Source: Massospora cicadina
Lineage: Eukaryota; Entomophthoromycota; Entomophthoromycetes; Entomophthorales; Entomophthoraceae
NCBI GenBank assembly: GCA_022478985.1
Contig: JAKSZP010017382.1
Span: 1 to 64,000, forward strand
Direction: 5' to 3'
DNA: 64,000 bases
Each line of letters opens with the position of its first letter. The stretch's first letter is position 1. The notes beneath the pieces were generated by a model, which was not told the DNA's origin, searched no databases, and was given only the letters and a program-made list of their open reading frames with translations. Below are positions 1-11,159 of the stretch, piece by piece. The position numbers and the translations under genes were made by a program.

Positions 1-282
1 TTGGCCCAAGCTGACAAGCGGATAAATAGTTTAATTTGATGTTGAGATAATTGGCCTGAGCTGTCAAAAAGATAATTAGTTAATTTGATGTTGAGATATT
101 TGGCATGAGCTGTAAAGTGGATAATTAATTTTAACTAGAACTGAGATATTTGGCCCAAGCTGTATTAAAGTTTTTGGCTTTAGTTGAGAATTAGAGTAAT
201 TGTTTGTTATTTGAAAGGATAACTGGTCTGGTATGTTAATTGTCAAAGGTTTCATTTTTGGGTCAACCACCAGAATCTGACA
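1..282 (-). repeat. Element A 3' LTR, cut by the window edge
   Basis: On the minus strand the LTR begins TGTCAGATTCTGG at 282, directly after a purine-rich tract, and continues past the window edge. The same LTR recurs at 14541-14899 with the same orientation and the start TGTCAAATTCTGG. Both copies carry tandem units of about 50 bp; here they start near 1, 50, 99 and 149, each with a core like ttggcccaagctgt. The rest of this LTR lies outside the window, so its full length is known only from the other copy. Confidence 0.8.
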
Positions 283-300
283 TTTCCCCACTTGACTTAA
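283..300 (-). other. Polypurine tract of element A
   Basis: The minus strand reads AAGTGGGGAAA immediately before the LTR start TG. This is the expected plus-strand primer position of an LTR retrotransposon, and it fixes the element's orientation as minus. Confidence 0.7.
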
Positions 301-599
301 ACATAATCCCTAAGATTCTCATTTAGCCTTCATTGATCTTCACCTCTTTGCTTTAGCCCTAAAGTGCCATTAGAAGTAGGCCAAGTGCATAGCCTTAACT
401 TTGGCCCCAATTGCCGATGAATTTGGCGTCAGATCCCCCCATCCTCAAGTGCAAGCTATAGTATTAATTAGGTTATATATCAATTCTTTCTATCTATTTA
501 TAGGTTTTTTGTTTCTTTCTTTATTTTTTCCCTTTATGAAATGCTCTTATTATATACTTATATTTTTCCCTAATCAGCCAGTTTATTGAAAAATCTTAG

Positions 600-1900
600 G
601 ATTTTTGCATGCACTAAGTTTTATATATGGCCAGTCCTAATATCCTTGATTGTGTATATGAACTGGATGTCTTATCTGTTATTTCAAATGGCCCTACCCA
701 GATGCAATCCAACTTTTTCAATCGTCCCAATCCATGGGTGTTTCAAAATAGAACTTCATTGGTAACTGAAAATTTGGCCAATTTGTATAAATTTTCAAAA
801 CCCTTTTCATGTTGAGCCTTTTTCATGGCAAAATTAATTTAAAAAGGCTTGAGCTTGCATTTTCTTTTTAGTTTATCCTCAAGCCTCTCAACATATTGAG
901 GATAGCTAGTCTTGCCAGGATCTTCTAAGACCAAATATAGTAGTGATGGTAGGGCGATATCTTCCATATAATAACTCAAAAGGGGTCATCCTAGTTGCCA
1001 AATGGTAGGTGATAATGTAGGCAAGTATTGCTAAACTTAAATAAGTACTCCATTAAAATTTTTGGCCAAAGTTGATTTTTTGATAATGTTTACCATGTCC
1101 CGTTTGCGCGCTCAACTGTACCATTAGTTTTAGGATGATAGGGAGAAGAAAGCACACCTTGTACTCCCATTGGTTGGTTGAGCTTGGCAAGGACATTAGC
1201 AAAAAAACCTGTTTCATTATTGGTAAGAATAACCTGGGGACATCAATTCTTGTGGAAGATGAATTCAAGGATAAAACTTGGCTGTAAATGCTGCTCCTGA
1301 TTCTCAAATAGCCTTGGCTTTGACCCATTTAGTCTTGTTGTCAAAAGCTACAATAATTTGTCTGGCCTTCAAATTGCTTTTTCAAAGTGGGCTGATAACA
1401 TCAATAGGTACAGTGTGCCATGAAAACTTGGGCCAAAAAAGCTGATAAGATGTGCTTTTTTTGGAACGGTTTCTCACCTTAATACTCTGCACAGCATTCT
1501 AACGTTTCTTAGATGTCAAAATGCATTGACTCCTAATAGTAGAATTTCTTCAGATGATCTTTTAACTTTTTGAATCCATCATGCCCTATGGCCTCATGTA
1601 AAGCCAAATTGTTGTTTTTTGGGCTGATGGTCTTTATAAAATATACTTCTTGCCCTCAATGATTTTAAATTGTCCCATTTTTGGCAGTTGCATCTTTTTG
1701 TATATTCAATAATAGTTTTTGGACGGATTCAGACTCATCTTGGTACTCTCCACTGATCATTTTCTTAACCAACTAGTCACTATTGCAACATTTAGTCTGT
1801 CTTCCGACTAGTTGGGAAAGGAAATAATCCTTTTGATGTTTTACCCCAGATAGATGCTCAATTGTGTAGTCAAAAGCTTGAAGCTTTTATTCCCAACGGG
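600..1900 (-). pseudogene. Element A integrase remnant
   Basis: Broken integrase on the minus strand. A GPY/F-type C-terminal module lies at about 640-760 (minus-strand residues LDCIWVGPFEITDK). The core catalytic region lies at about 1060-1480, where frames must be changed to read a pattern resembling H-P-x-T-N-G-T-V-E-R-A-N. Several frameshifts and stops make it nonfunctional. The order integrase, RNase H, RT, protease, gag toward higher coordinates is that of a minus-strand Ty3/gypsy element. The stretch 300-600 between integrase and polypurine tract holds nothing I recognise. Confidence 0.7.
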
Positions 1901-2270
1901 ATAATCGGCCCTCTGACTCATTTAAGTTGTTCAGCCATCTTAGGTATGTATGACCAGTAACAACTTTTAAATGAGTACCACGCAGGTAGACCTGAAATTG
2001 CTTGCAAGAATATATGATGGCTAAGCTTTCTTGTTCCATACCAAGTAAGTTCTCTCATGAACATTTTAGGTCTGACTAGTAAAGCAACTGGATGTTCTTC
2101 ACCATCTTTGCTGACTTGAGATAATACGGCCCCACTGCCATTAGGGATGCGTCAGTCTGGATAATAAATTTACAATCAAAGTCCAGATATCAAAGAACAA
2201 GTGTGACTATTAGTGCTGATCAGAGTTGAATAAATGCATTTTGGAAAGCTGGAGTCCAGTCAAATGAGAC
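1900..2270 (-). pseudogene. Element A RNase H remnant
   Basis: Weakly preserved, frame-shifted minus-strand trace between integrase and RT. It is called mostly from position, plus fragments resembling the EEHPVA and ERTYL...NKKA patterns of Ty3 RNase H. No continuous reading frame remains. Confidence 0.5.
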
Positions 2271-3010
2271 CTTGTCCTTTAGTAGATAGAAATTGGCTCA
2301 CCAAGTTGTGCAAAGTCAACGATAAATTGGCAATAGTACCAAATAATTCCTAGGAATACTTGCATATCGCGCTTGGATTTGGGCTGTTTCATTTTGGAGA
2401 TGGAATCTAACTTAGAGGGTTGGGGACAATGACACACTTTGTCAATTACAAAGCTGAGGTATTACAGCTAATCTTTTGAGAACTAGGACTTTTTGAGATT
2501 AATTTTTAAGTTTTCATCTTCTAGCCTTCTGAAAACCTCCTCTAAGTGTTCCAGGTGGTCGTCAAAAGTGCAGCTGAAAACGTTGATATTATCAAGGTAC
2601 ACTAGTACATATGAAAAAAATCAAATCTCCCAGGATTGTTTATGTCCCTCTGGAAGGTAGCTGGGGCATTGAAGAGCCCTTGAGGCATTCTCGTCAGCTG
2701 GAATAGGCCCTCTTGGGATATAATTTCACATTTCTCGCTCTTTTCTTTGGGCAGATCTATTTTGACAATACATGCTGATAAGGTCATTGCTGAAAAGAAC
2801 TTCTCACCACATAGCCTGTCCAAGGCATTGTCAATTCATGGCAGAGGGTATGAGTCCTTCTTTGTGATGTCTAACTTCTGGTAATCATTGATTAATCAGT
2901 TGCTTCCATCTTTTTTCGTTACTTTTAAAATTGAGGCCGCCCAAGGAATTTTTGAAGGCACTAACATGCTGCAATTGAGGAGTTCCTTAATCTCCTTTGA
3001 TAAAGCTTCT
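2270..3010 (-). pseudogene. Element A reverse transcriptase remnant
   Basis: Minus-strand RT of Ty3 type. The clearest block, 2602-2823, reads LDRLCGEKFFSAM, then IDLPKEKSEK, then GLFQLTRMPQGLFNAPATFQ, corresponding to RT motifs around the first catalytic Asp and the MPxGLxNAPATFQ block. The Asp of the first catalytic motif is now Thr (SAMTL). The downstream YxDD region near 2580-2600 is frame-shifted. Identity as Ty3 RT is clear; function is lost. Confidence 0.85.
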
Positions 3011-3099
3011 TCAAATGATTTTAAGCGTCTAATTGGGCATAATCGAGTTGGTTTATATCTCCAGTAGCAATATTGTGGATGTCACAGTTAACACATCCC

Positions 3100-3565
3100 A
3101 AGATGAAATCATGTGAAAATATTTCCAAATGTTAAGAAAAATAACTCCTGAGCTTGGCCTTTCTCAGAGTAAGTCAAGTTGCTTAAATCGGCCAAAGGGA
3201 CAATATTATTAATGCTGAGTAGGTCATTATTAAGAAGCCCTAATTTGACATAAGTTCCAAACTCATGAAATATGTGAATTTCTGTGGTAAGGAACAGATG
3301 CAGAAAAACGATTGTTTGATGTCTTTTGATGAAGATGGGCCAATTTTGTAGGTTTGCACGCAAGATGTGATTTTCTACATGACAAGGATGATAATACAAG
3401 GGTTGATGTTTGTCTCGCTTTCAGATTTAGACCATGGTTTATATAAATCACCATAAATTCCTTCTGAAATACTAATTGTCAGCCCAGTTGGGATGATTAC
3501 TTGATCCCCTGGATGATATAGTAATGTGCTGATTTGACCAAAGTGGGATGCCCTTTGACTCATTG
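3100..3565 (-). pseudogene. Element A protease-RT spacer, possible degenerate dUTPase-like domain
   Basis: Three overlapping minus-strand frames cover this spacer. One gives GDQVIIPTGLTISISEGIYG, and the next, after a frameshift, gives LRANLQNWPIFIKRHQTIV. The pattern T-G-L-x-V-x-x-P-x-G-x-Y-G followed by V-x-x-x-N-x-x-x-x-P-x-x-I-x-x-x-x-x-I recurs at the same place in elements C, D, G and H. It resembles the core of trimeric dUTPases, but the usual catalytic motifs are not evident. The alternative is an ordinary Ty3 post-protease linker. Confidence 0.45.
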
Positions 3566-3599
3566 AACTGGGTGGGTAGAGTTTTATCTTTGACCGTTA

Positions 3600-3858
3600 T
3601 TTGAAATACTCAATTGGGTCTACTCCAACTTTGTAGGCCAGATTTTTGAATATGCTGGGTTTTTTCTCAACTTCCCTATCCTTATTATATTAAAGCGGAA
3701 TAGCATGACCAAGAATGGTGAGAGTATCGCCCTTATGATTGGTAACAACTCCATATCTTCTTAGGAAATCAGTCCCAAATAGATTATCATAGTTTGTATT
3801 TGGAAACACTATAGCAGGTTCTGTCACTACAATAGATCCAAATATGAGAGGCAGGGTG
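3600..3858 (-). pseudogene. Element A protease, C-terminal part
   Basis: The minus strand carries traces of the C-terminal half of a retropepsin (pattern around N-Y-D-N-L-F-G-T-D-F-L-R-R-Y-G), matching the equivalent region of element H near 55200. The gene is interrupted here by element X copy 1 and resumes near 5205. Confidence 0.55.
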
Positions 3859-5204
3859 TAAGTACAGGGGAGCTACCCCTCTGCCTAGATTGGGAAGTAT
3901 TTTCATTAACCACTAGAAGGACCCTAAGAGGGCAGCTGCCCCTCTCTTTACGCAGGGTGATCTTGCCCATGTGGTAGACAAGTGCTGGGTAACAGCCATA
4001 CCTCTGAAGATTCTCCTGCCCCTCCCCACAATTTCTTCTACCAAATAAGTATGGCAAATAGAAGAAATTTGTGCTGAAATATCTGGAAAACCTATAACCA
4101 CGGCAACTAGGCCCAACGGGTGAGCACATCAAGAAAATGTTGTATCAAAGGGTCAAATCCTCAGACACATTCGCCATTGGCATCAAGCCTCTGAAAGATG
4201 TCATTGTTGGTTTGTAAACAGCTTCAAAACCATCAGAGACAGAGCCTGAGGGGTGTGTACCTTTTAAAACGAATGTGTAAGAATCAAATCCACAGCAAAA
4301 CTCACCAATGGCATTGGGTCATTGGAAAACGTTGTTGTCAGTTTAAAATCAGCCTTTGAAACTTTGGTTACAAGGCCCCAGGGGCTTGTAACTGCTAAGA
4401 TGAGTATGCTTGATGTCAAATCTGTGGCAAAATTTTTTGTAGCGTGGGTCATCTTGAAAGTTGTAGTCAACTTGGAACCCTCCCATCTCATATCAGGATC
4501 ATTGCTTGAAAGATCTCACTTGACCAAACGGATGCCAAAGCAACTGGGTATGGGCAGATTGGGTATCCTAAACACATTCCCAACCTTTTGGGACCGCCTC
4601 TATGTGGGGTGTCCCTGGGAGGTTCCCATTGCCCATCGGGAAAAACGCCGTCAAGTTACCCATCAAAAAATGGTAAAACCGCTTTTTAAGCATCCAAGGC
4701 CAAACTGGCAGTGAATTGGCCCACCATTGACTCTTTCGATGTTGATTCCAATTAAATGGATCTTATTTACCCCCTCACTTGAAGTTCACCAGCTTAGGCC
4801 AAATTTTGAGGGCCCCAATAGTGAGCTTTTATAAGCTATTCCCTAAATCCAATCATCTATATAATCTTTTGTGGCACACTGAGGAAATTGATGGTTGATT
4901 TTCTTTATTACATCAATATGAAAATTCCATTTCCCAAATCCAGTTTTCATTATGTTGAAATCCAAACCACATTTCCTGACTCAACTAATTCAACAACCAA
5001 TGAGCCCCAGGGCCATGTTTTCCTGGTTTGTCACTAGGTTTGTATACACAATTATGGCTCATGGGTGCTCAGTGGGGAAATTCCTTCCCATACTCATAAC
5101 AGTCGCTCAAATAGCAGTGCTATGGCATTCAGACTTGTCATTTGGGTGCTTCAGCACTCAGATTAGAAGGTCACTCTTAACTTATCTTGCTGTTTCCATG
5201 ATAT
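3859..5204 (+). mobile_element. Unknown interspersed element X, copy 1
   Basis: A block of about 1.35 kb that interrupts the element A protease; sequence resembling the element H protease stops near 3850 and resumes near 5205. The whole block is alignable by eye to the reverse complement of 61501-62911. Conserved peptides include QGDLAHVVDKCWVTAIPL at 3953-4012 (+ strand) and LYVGCPWEVPIA at 4598-4636. The codon differences between the copies in these blocks are mostly synonymous, so the ancestor was probably protein-coding. Between the blocks lie three tandem units of about 132 bp. The ends are near TAAGTACAGGGG on the left and CTTAACTT near 5182, or agggtg at 5205, on the right. Its class is unknown. 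Confidence 0.65.
4153..4547 (+). repeat. Three tandem units of about 132 bp inside element X copy 1
   Basis: Units start with the same word, tcaaatc, at 4153, 4284 and 4416, so the spacings are 131 and 132 bp. In translation each begins like VKSSDTFAIG, IKSTAKLTNG or VKSVAKFFVA, followed by L(K/E)xVxVxL. This suggests an original 44-codon repeat, with one unit now a base short. Confidence 0.65.
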
Positions 5205-5420
5205 AGGGTGCTGTATGCACCCAGTGATTTAGTTGTATGCGCTTCAGCTGTACCATATTCCTGCAGTGGCAACATTGGGAGCAAGTTTCAACTTTTTAAC
5301 CAACTTTGTGCTAATTATATTTATAGGAGCATACTATAGATGATGGCCCAGGATTTCACCTTGTTTACTGTTATGTCCACATAAGTACATTTAGAGTTGT
5401 TTTCAGAGGTATTTTGAGAA
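5205..5420 (-). pseudogene. Element A protease, N-terminal part
   Basis: The minus strand resumes the protease after the element X insertion. The plus-strand string ctgtaccatattcc with its surroundings aligns to the protease region of element H near 55295-55330. The catalytic Asp triad (expected D-S/T-G-A-P-V-N) is not readable here; the corresponding bases near 5325-5345 are degraded. Confidence 0.4.
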
Positions 5421-7922
5421 TAATGTGTCACTTCCTGATTCCAGATGTGATTTCAGACTTGAGCAAATATGTGGGAAAATTTGCTAAGGTCTTTATAGGT
5501 ATGGCTACATGCACGTTGTTAAGTAAAGGTAGGTCAGTTAAACATCCAGGTAGAAGGCCCAAACCCTGATCAATAATCTGTTTTGCATAAGGTTAAGAGA
5601 CCTCAGTTAAGGCTTCTTTAGTAGTTTTCAAGGGTTTTGTTGCTTTACTTTGGCCCAAGTAGTGACCATAAGGACACCATTAGCCGCAATATGGTGGAGG
5701 TTATCTTTAGCAACATCTTTGGCCTTAAAGAGCTCGCCAGGGTCAGGTGGAATGGTTTGAACAATGGTAGAGTTAGAGCATTCCGCCTCTACTCCATCTG
5801 ATCTTTTCCCACCTCGTTGTCACTGTTAATTTCTAGAGTAACGTTAACACCAGGCTTTTTGTCTGACCGTCTGTAGTATTAGCTAGCAAAAACTCTTTTC
5901 ACCACAGTTGTGGCATGTAATTGGCACTGTTTGATTTTTTTGCTCAAATTTTTGGTTCATAGTTTGGGAATTTTTCCCTTGGTCGGACATAGTATTGCTT
6001 TTTGGGCCCAAAAATTGAGATTTTTGTTGGTCCTTAGGCCAGTTAGGGGTATTGAAACTGTGGGAACAGCTTCTTAAGTAATTGGTAAGCTCTTGGGTTT
6101 CCGTATCTCCATTAAATGCAGGTTTTATGACATGGTGCAAGTCATGCTAGGGCATGACTGCGTGTTTCATTGCAATTTTAGTGTCAAACTTTTTTGCGTT
6201 GCACCCAAGTAAGTCTTGTGACTCATGGAAAAATAAGTCCACAAAGTCCTTAATAATCTCGTTTTTCTTGCTCTCAATATTAAGAAGCTTTTGTTTTCAG
6301 GCCTCTAAACTTTCCAGGCCCTCAAAATTGTTTTTTCACCGCAATTTTGGCATCCATATAGGACAAATTGTTGCCCAAATAGGGCATAACGAAGTCACAG
6401 CTATGGGCATCAAGTGAGTTTATTTAGTTCTGATCCTTTTACATCGTATGATGCTCCCTGCATTGCTTTTTTAATATAGATTGAGAAAAGAGTGAACGTT
6501 CCCATCTATCAAGCTTTGGCAAGTTCAATGGTTTTAAGTCATCTCGCCCTGTTTCAGGCATAGGGGCTGTACTCCTAGTACATGAACGACTTGGTTTATC
6601 ATCATTTAGAATTGGCCCTCTTTACCGTTGGGGTGTATCTGGAGTCAGGATTGATGCCAGAACTTTAGACATAGGAAGGATTTTCAAAATTTACAGTTTC
6701 TGCATCAAAGTTTATTTCTGGTGATTCAATTTCATGATATTGTTCTGAACTACTGGATTCAATGTTTGAATTTGGCCCTTAATTGTTTTTAAATTAAATT
6801 TTGGCCAAATGAGAAGAGCTTTTTCCAATTACTCTATTTGTAAGGCTGGGTGAGCACCAGCAGCTTTGCTTTTTATTGGGATTCAAATTCTTTTATAAAG
6901 TTGGCATGTTCCTTTTTGAATAAAGCTTGATTAGACGTTATGCTTTTAATAAAATTTGGCTATACTGTCTACTTGGGAAAGCAGTTGAAATTGCATTATG
7001 AGTCCCCATACTCTTGAGTAACTTTAGTATTTCTAGCCTGCAATATTGAAACATCAGTCCAACTTTTTGAAAATTTCTCTTTGATCTGGTCATCCTCCTC
7101 ATCCATATTTGGACTGCTGGAAATGCTGAAAGGTCTTTTATGTTTTTTTCACAATACCCAACTCAGTCCAAACATAATTCTCAAAGTTATCATGCTTTGA
7201 CTTTTAATCCAGGTACATTCTTCAGCCCAAAGTAGTCTGCATGGTGAGTCATTTCGTCTGAGATAATAGGAAATCAGAATGAGGTTCCATTTTTGCCTAT
7301 GGTTATTCATGTTTTGTACCCATTCATGCGATAGCCCATGGTGAGCAAGAACTTCTGTGACTATCTTCATGACTTATTTGTTTTGTAGCTCCTCAAGGGT
7401 GTTTAATCTTTCATAAGCTTCAATGGTAAATCCTGTATTTTCCACATCTGATTTTCAGACTTTAGTAAAACTGGAATTTAATTTGTCCAGTAGAGCATTT
7501 CAGGGAGAATGTTCCTCCCCTTGTACACAGTAGATTTCTGTGAGTTCTGGATTATGTCTAGCAATGCTTTTCTGGGTATGCTTGATTGAGGGTTGAACAA
7601 AGTTAACCAGGACTTTATTAGTTGCTTAACTGTCTGTAAGACGTTTGGCAAGAGATGCCATGGTTGCATTGCAGTACTTCATGTATATCTCCATTTTGAG
7701 TGCCTGATCCTTAAGATAATAGAACATGCTGAAGGAGGGATCAATATCAGAATTACAAATCCAAAAGTCCTGATATAGAGTTTTGAGTATAGCTTTTACT
7801 CTTTCATATGTAAGATCAATCAGGCATGTTGTATCTACATGAGCTCCCCCCACTGTGATATGATCCAGAGAGTAGGATGTACCCACATCAGAGCCTTGTT
7901 GGGCTAGTATCAAAGTAATCAT
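5420..7922 (-). pseudogene. Element A gag remnant
   Basis: Long minus-strand stretch of broken frames between protease and primer binding site, the position of gag. The likely start is the Met at 7922 (MITLILAQQGSDVG), about 100 bases after the primer binding site. A nucleocapsid-like end lies at 5883-6140 and finishes TCHNCGEKSFC, a CxxC zinc-knuckle start whose His-Cys half is lost. The capsid part at about 6200-7600 is in several frames with stops. Called from order and the knuckle trace. Confidence 0.6.
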
Positions 7923-8020
7923 AGATTACTTGTCACTAGTTTCCATCTTGTTGTCACTTTCTATTCTGGCAGACTCTGCCAGTAACTTATGGTGAAAGTA
8001 CATTTCAGAAAATGTCAACA

Positions 8021-8037
8021 ATTTCTAGTGAGCACCA
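8021..8037 (-). other. Primer binding site of element A
   Basis: The minus strand reads TGGTGCTCACTAG, starting just inside the 5' LTR. It differs little from the sites of elements C, D and H (TGGTGCTCACTACAGGG), supporting both the assignment and the left border of the LTR near 8039. Confidence 0.6.
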
Positions 8038-8429
8038 GTTGCTAAGTTCTGAGGATCGCTCACTTGAGAAATTGGTTCCTGAACATCTAATTGGGAAAAG
8101 TTTTTGCCCAAAGATCCTTGATTTAACCAGTGTCTTAAAGTACTTCAGCCATTATGAGCTAACTAGGCTTATTTTAATTAATCCAACTCTTCTAGTCAAT
8201 CTTGGGTAAAATTTCCCTATGAATTTGTGAATTTCTACTGAGGCAGGAAAGATACAAGCTGAGGATTCTGAAATTCCAGCATGTTGACACTCTTCAAGAA
8301 AAGACTTTTGATAGAAACCAGGATAAAGAGATTTAATAAAAATATATTTTTATTTAAGAGATATTATTAGATGCTAATTCATTAGGCCAGGCGCCAGTAT
8401 TAATACCTCTAGGGCATCTCCTGGCATCA

Positions 8430-9620
8430 TATCAAGCACACATTTTTAAATTTATTGTGGGGAAGGCCAAACAGGGGACGGACACTTCTGATAAGACACC
8501 ATAGAAAAATGAAACTCCTGCAAGAGGAGGGTACCCCAGAGAAGCTAATGCTATCTCCTGTTTCCAGCGGGAACGCTAAGACTGAGAGGGGGGTCACATG
8601 TATAGGGGCAGGTACCACTATTGAGCACATGTGTAGGAAGGGGTATGATTTGATGAACCAAACTGGGAACCAGGATGAGACCAACTGACGGCGGCGTGGT
8701 GGGAGGTATCCAAACATCCACGCTTGAAATTGGTCCACTAAGTGTGACCTGAACCGGCGGACAGCTTCCTGGAGGGTGGGGGTGGAGCCTGAGATGGCAT
8801 TTAAGACAATCGAGTGGATAGTCCACATGGCGATTGTGACCACCAAGGCACAAAGAGAGGGTGGGAGAGGGGAGTTCATTGATAAAGCAAACATGTCCCT
8901 AGACAGACTGAAGGGCTTTTCCTGATCCTGGCAAAGCAGACGTTGCACCTCATGCCATATCACTTTAGATGGAGGGCACTTTTACAGGCGGTGAAACAGC
9001 ATTCCGTACTGGCCACACATAACACAGGATGAGTGTAAAGCATTAGAGAGGTCTTTAGTATGGTATACCCAACTCAAGCAGCGCTAAACATGGGTATTGA
9101 TATGAGACTGCAGAAGAGGGTGATGGGCGTACTTCCAAATGGCTTTCTGGGTATCAAGGGGATAGGGGATGTCCATCATGTCCAGGCAATCCACCCTGCA
9201 CAAGGTATGGGGCCTCATGGGTATCACTCCGTTCAGAATGGGAAGTCCCTGTATATCCTGGGTGAACCGATGAGAGGGGCGCCCCCTCTGGGCTGTGTGC
9301 CCAAAAATGCGAATCCTCCACTCAACGCTCCACATGGAGAGGAGGATCCTTTTGAAGTGGGGTAACGTCCCATGTGGGCCCGCTTCCAAAGGATGAGAAG
9401 CCGGATATTTCAACAGAGAGTGTGGGTGGGACGGGTTGGTGAGGCCCAGGGCGCGGGAGAAGTTGGAGCAGGTCGCGCGGGACCAGTGCTGGTCTGAAAT
9501 TGCAGGGTTGGTAATGGCAGCGATCCAGGTGCCAAGGATTTTGGCAGCATGGGCCTCAAAGTTGAGAAGGCTTATACCACCACTATGACCAGGGATAAAC
9601 ATGACATCCAGGTGCACTGG
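8430..9620 (-). pseudogene. LINE-1 ORF2 C-terminal domain
   Basis: Post-RT region on the minus strand, read from blocks such as 9084-9617 (MHLDVMFIPGHSGGISLLNF) and 8427-8963 (IWHEVQRLL...). It parallels LINE-2 at 24382-25430 closely. The CCHC-like finger seen in LINE-2 (C-x2-C-x7-H-x4-C) falls near 8970-9040 here and is in a shifted frame. Confidence 0.7.
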
Positions 9621-11095
9621 AGGTGGGCGGCCCGACCAAAGTCACCCTTGCAGAAGGGCATACAGTGGTTTGAAGAAAATTGGGGAAAAAGCGATGGCGT
9701 GGGCCCCAAACCAAACTTTGGAGAGGAGCATAGAGTTGGCTAGTACTACCCTGCCAGTAAGGGAAGTCTGACGGGCTCTGAGGGAATCTATGCATTTTAT
9801 CACATTGTACAGAATATGGGTTTCCATCAAGAATGGAGCATACCCGCCTGCCTCCAACCACACCCCCAAATGGCTGACCAGGCCAAAAGTGTGGCTTGGC
9901 ACAAAGGGGAGCACAAGCGGGGCGGTGTGGGGTGGGCAGGGAAGGCTAACTCATGCGCTAGCTGATGGGGCGGATAGGAAACAGGGCGCTGGGGCCCAGC
10001 GGGCTTGACACCGACCAAGGAGAATGATTTCAGTTTTGGAGGCGTTGAGTGCAGCATTACTTACCCTGAGTAAACCTGGATAGTAGCTTCAAGCGCGCGT
10101 GCATCATGAGTGTTAGACACCCCAACCACACAACTATCAGAAAATGCCAACGTCTTGACTGGGGCTTGGCCTTGCACATGGACCCCAGTAAGGCGGACAT
10201 TCACATTTCGAAAAAGTGGGTCAAGGCTGAAGTTATACAAGAGTGGGCTAAGAGGGTACCCTTGGCGTAGGCCCCTTTGAGGGCGGACTACATATGTGAG
10301 AAAGCCAGGGCCACGCACAGCCATTGTGGCGGATTCCATTAGCAACATCACCCAATTGATGAAGCGAGGGGGTAGGCGGAACTGGTGAAGGCAGTCCCTG
10401 CTGTAATCCCAGTTAACTCTATCTTGCCTTCTGTTGGTCTAAAAATACAAGTGCACCAGAGGCCATGGACTGACAGATTTTGGCTATGGTGTGTAGCTGT
10501 CCCAAATCGACCTTCTGAGTATAAAACCAAATTGTTCAGGGGAGACGAGAGCAGAGGCTCAATCCCTAGATGGTTAGCCATGACTTTAGTAAAAAGTTTA
10601 GTATCAGTGTTGGTGCGGGAAATGGGGCGCTAGTTGGCCAAGCCCAGCTTATTCCCTTTTTTAAATAGTGTAATGGTGTAGGCCTCTTGCCCTCCTGGTA
10701 GGAGGCGCTTTTCCAAAAAGGCTTTGGTTAAAAGAGGCAAGTAGCAATGGGAATAAATCCTTGAAAGATTTCTTATAGAACTCATAAGGAATGCCGTCTG
10801 GGCCTAGGCATTTCCTAAATGGTGTATCATGAACGGTGGACCAGAGTTCGTCCTGAGTAATCAAATTCATCAACTCCAGGAAATGGGAAATAGTGCGGAT
10901 GTGTGCAGTATAAAGAAAATTTGCCATTTTGGCCAGCTGAATTGATTCAGATTGATATAATTCGGAGTAATAGTTTTGTGTTTTGATTGCTACTTCAGCC
11001 AGAATATCTACTACGGAATTGTCTGGCCTTCGCACCTGTGTGCAGGCCAAGCTCTGACGCGGTGCAAAGAATTTTTGAAAAAGTAAGCGGAGCAT
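9620..11095 (-). pseudogene. LINE-1 ORF2 reverse transcriptase
   Basis: Minus-strand RT of L1-superfamily type. 10661-11095 contains LGPDGIPYEFYKKSF, the RT-0/1 block. 10061-10351 contains QRGLRQGYPLSPLLYNFSLD, then AFSDSCVVG where the catalytic F-A-D-D would be, so both Asp context and activity are damaged. Other blocks are shifted in frame. Pairs with 23160-24380 of LINE-2. Confidence 0.85.
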
Positions 11096-11159
11096 GTGTC
11101 ACCCACTGTAATGTGTTTAGCTTTGTATTGAACAAAAACCCAATGCTTATGTTGTCTCA

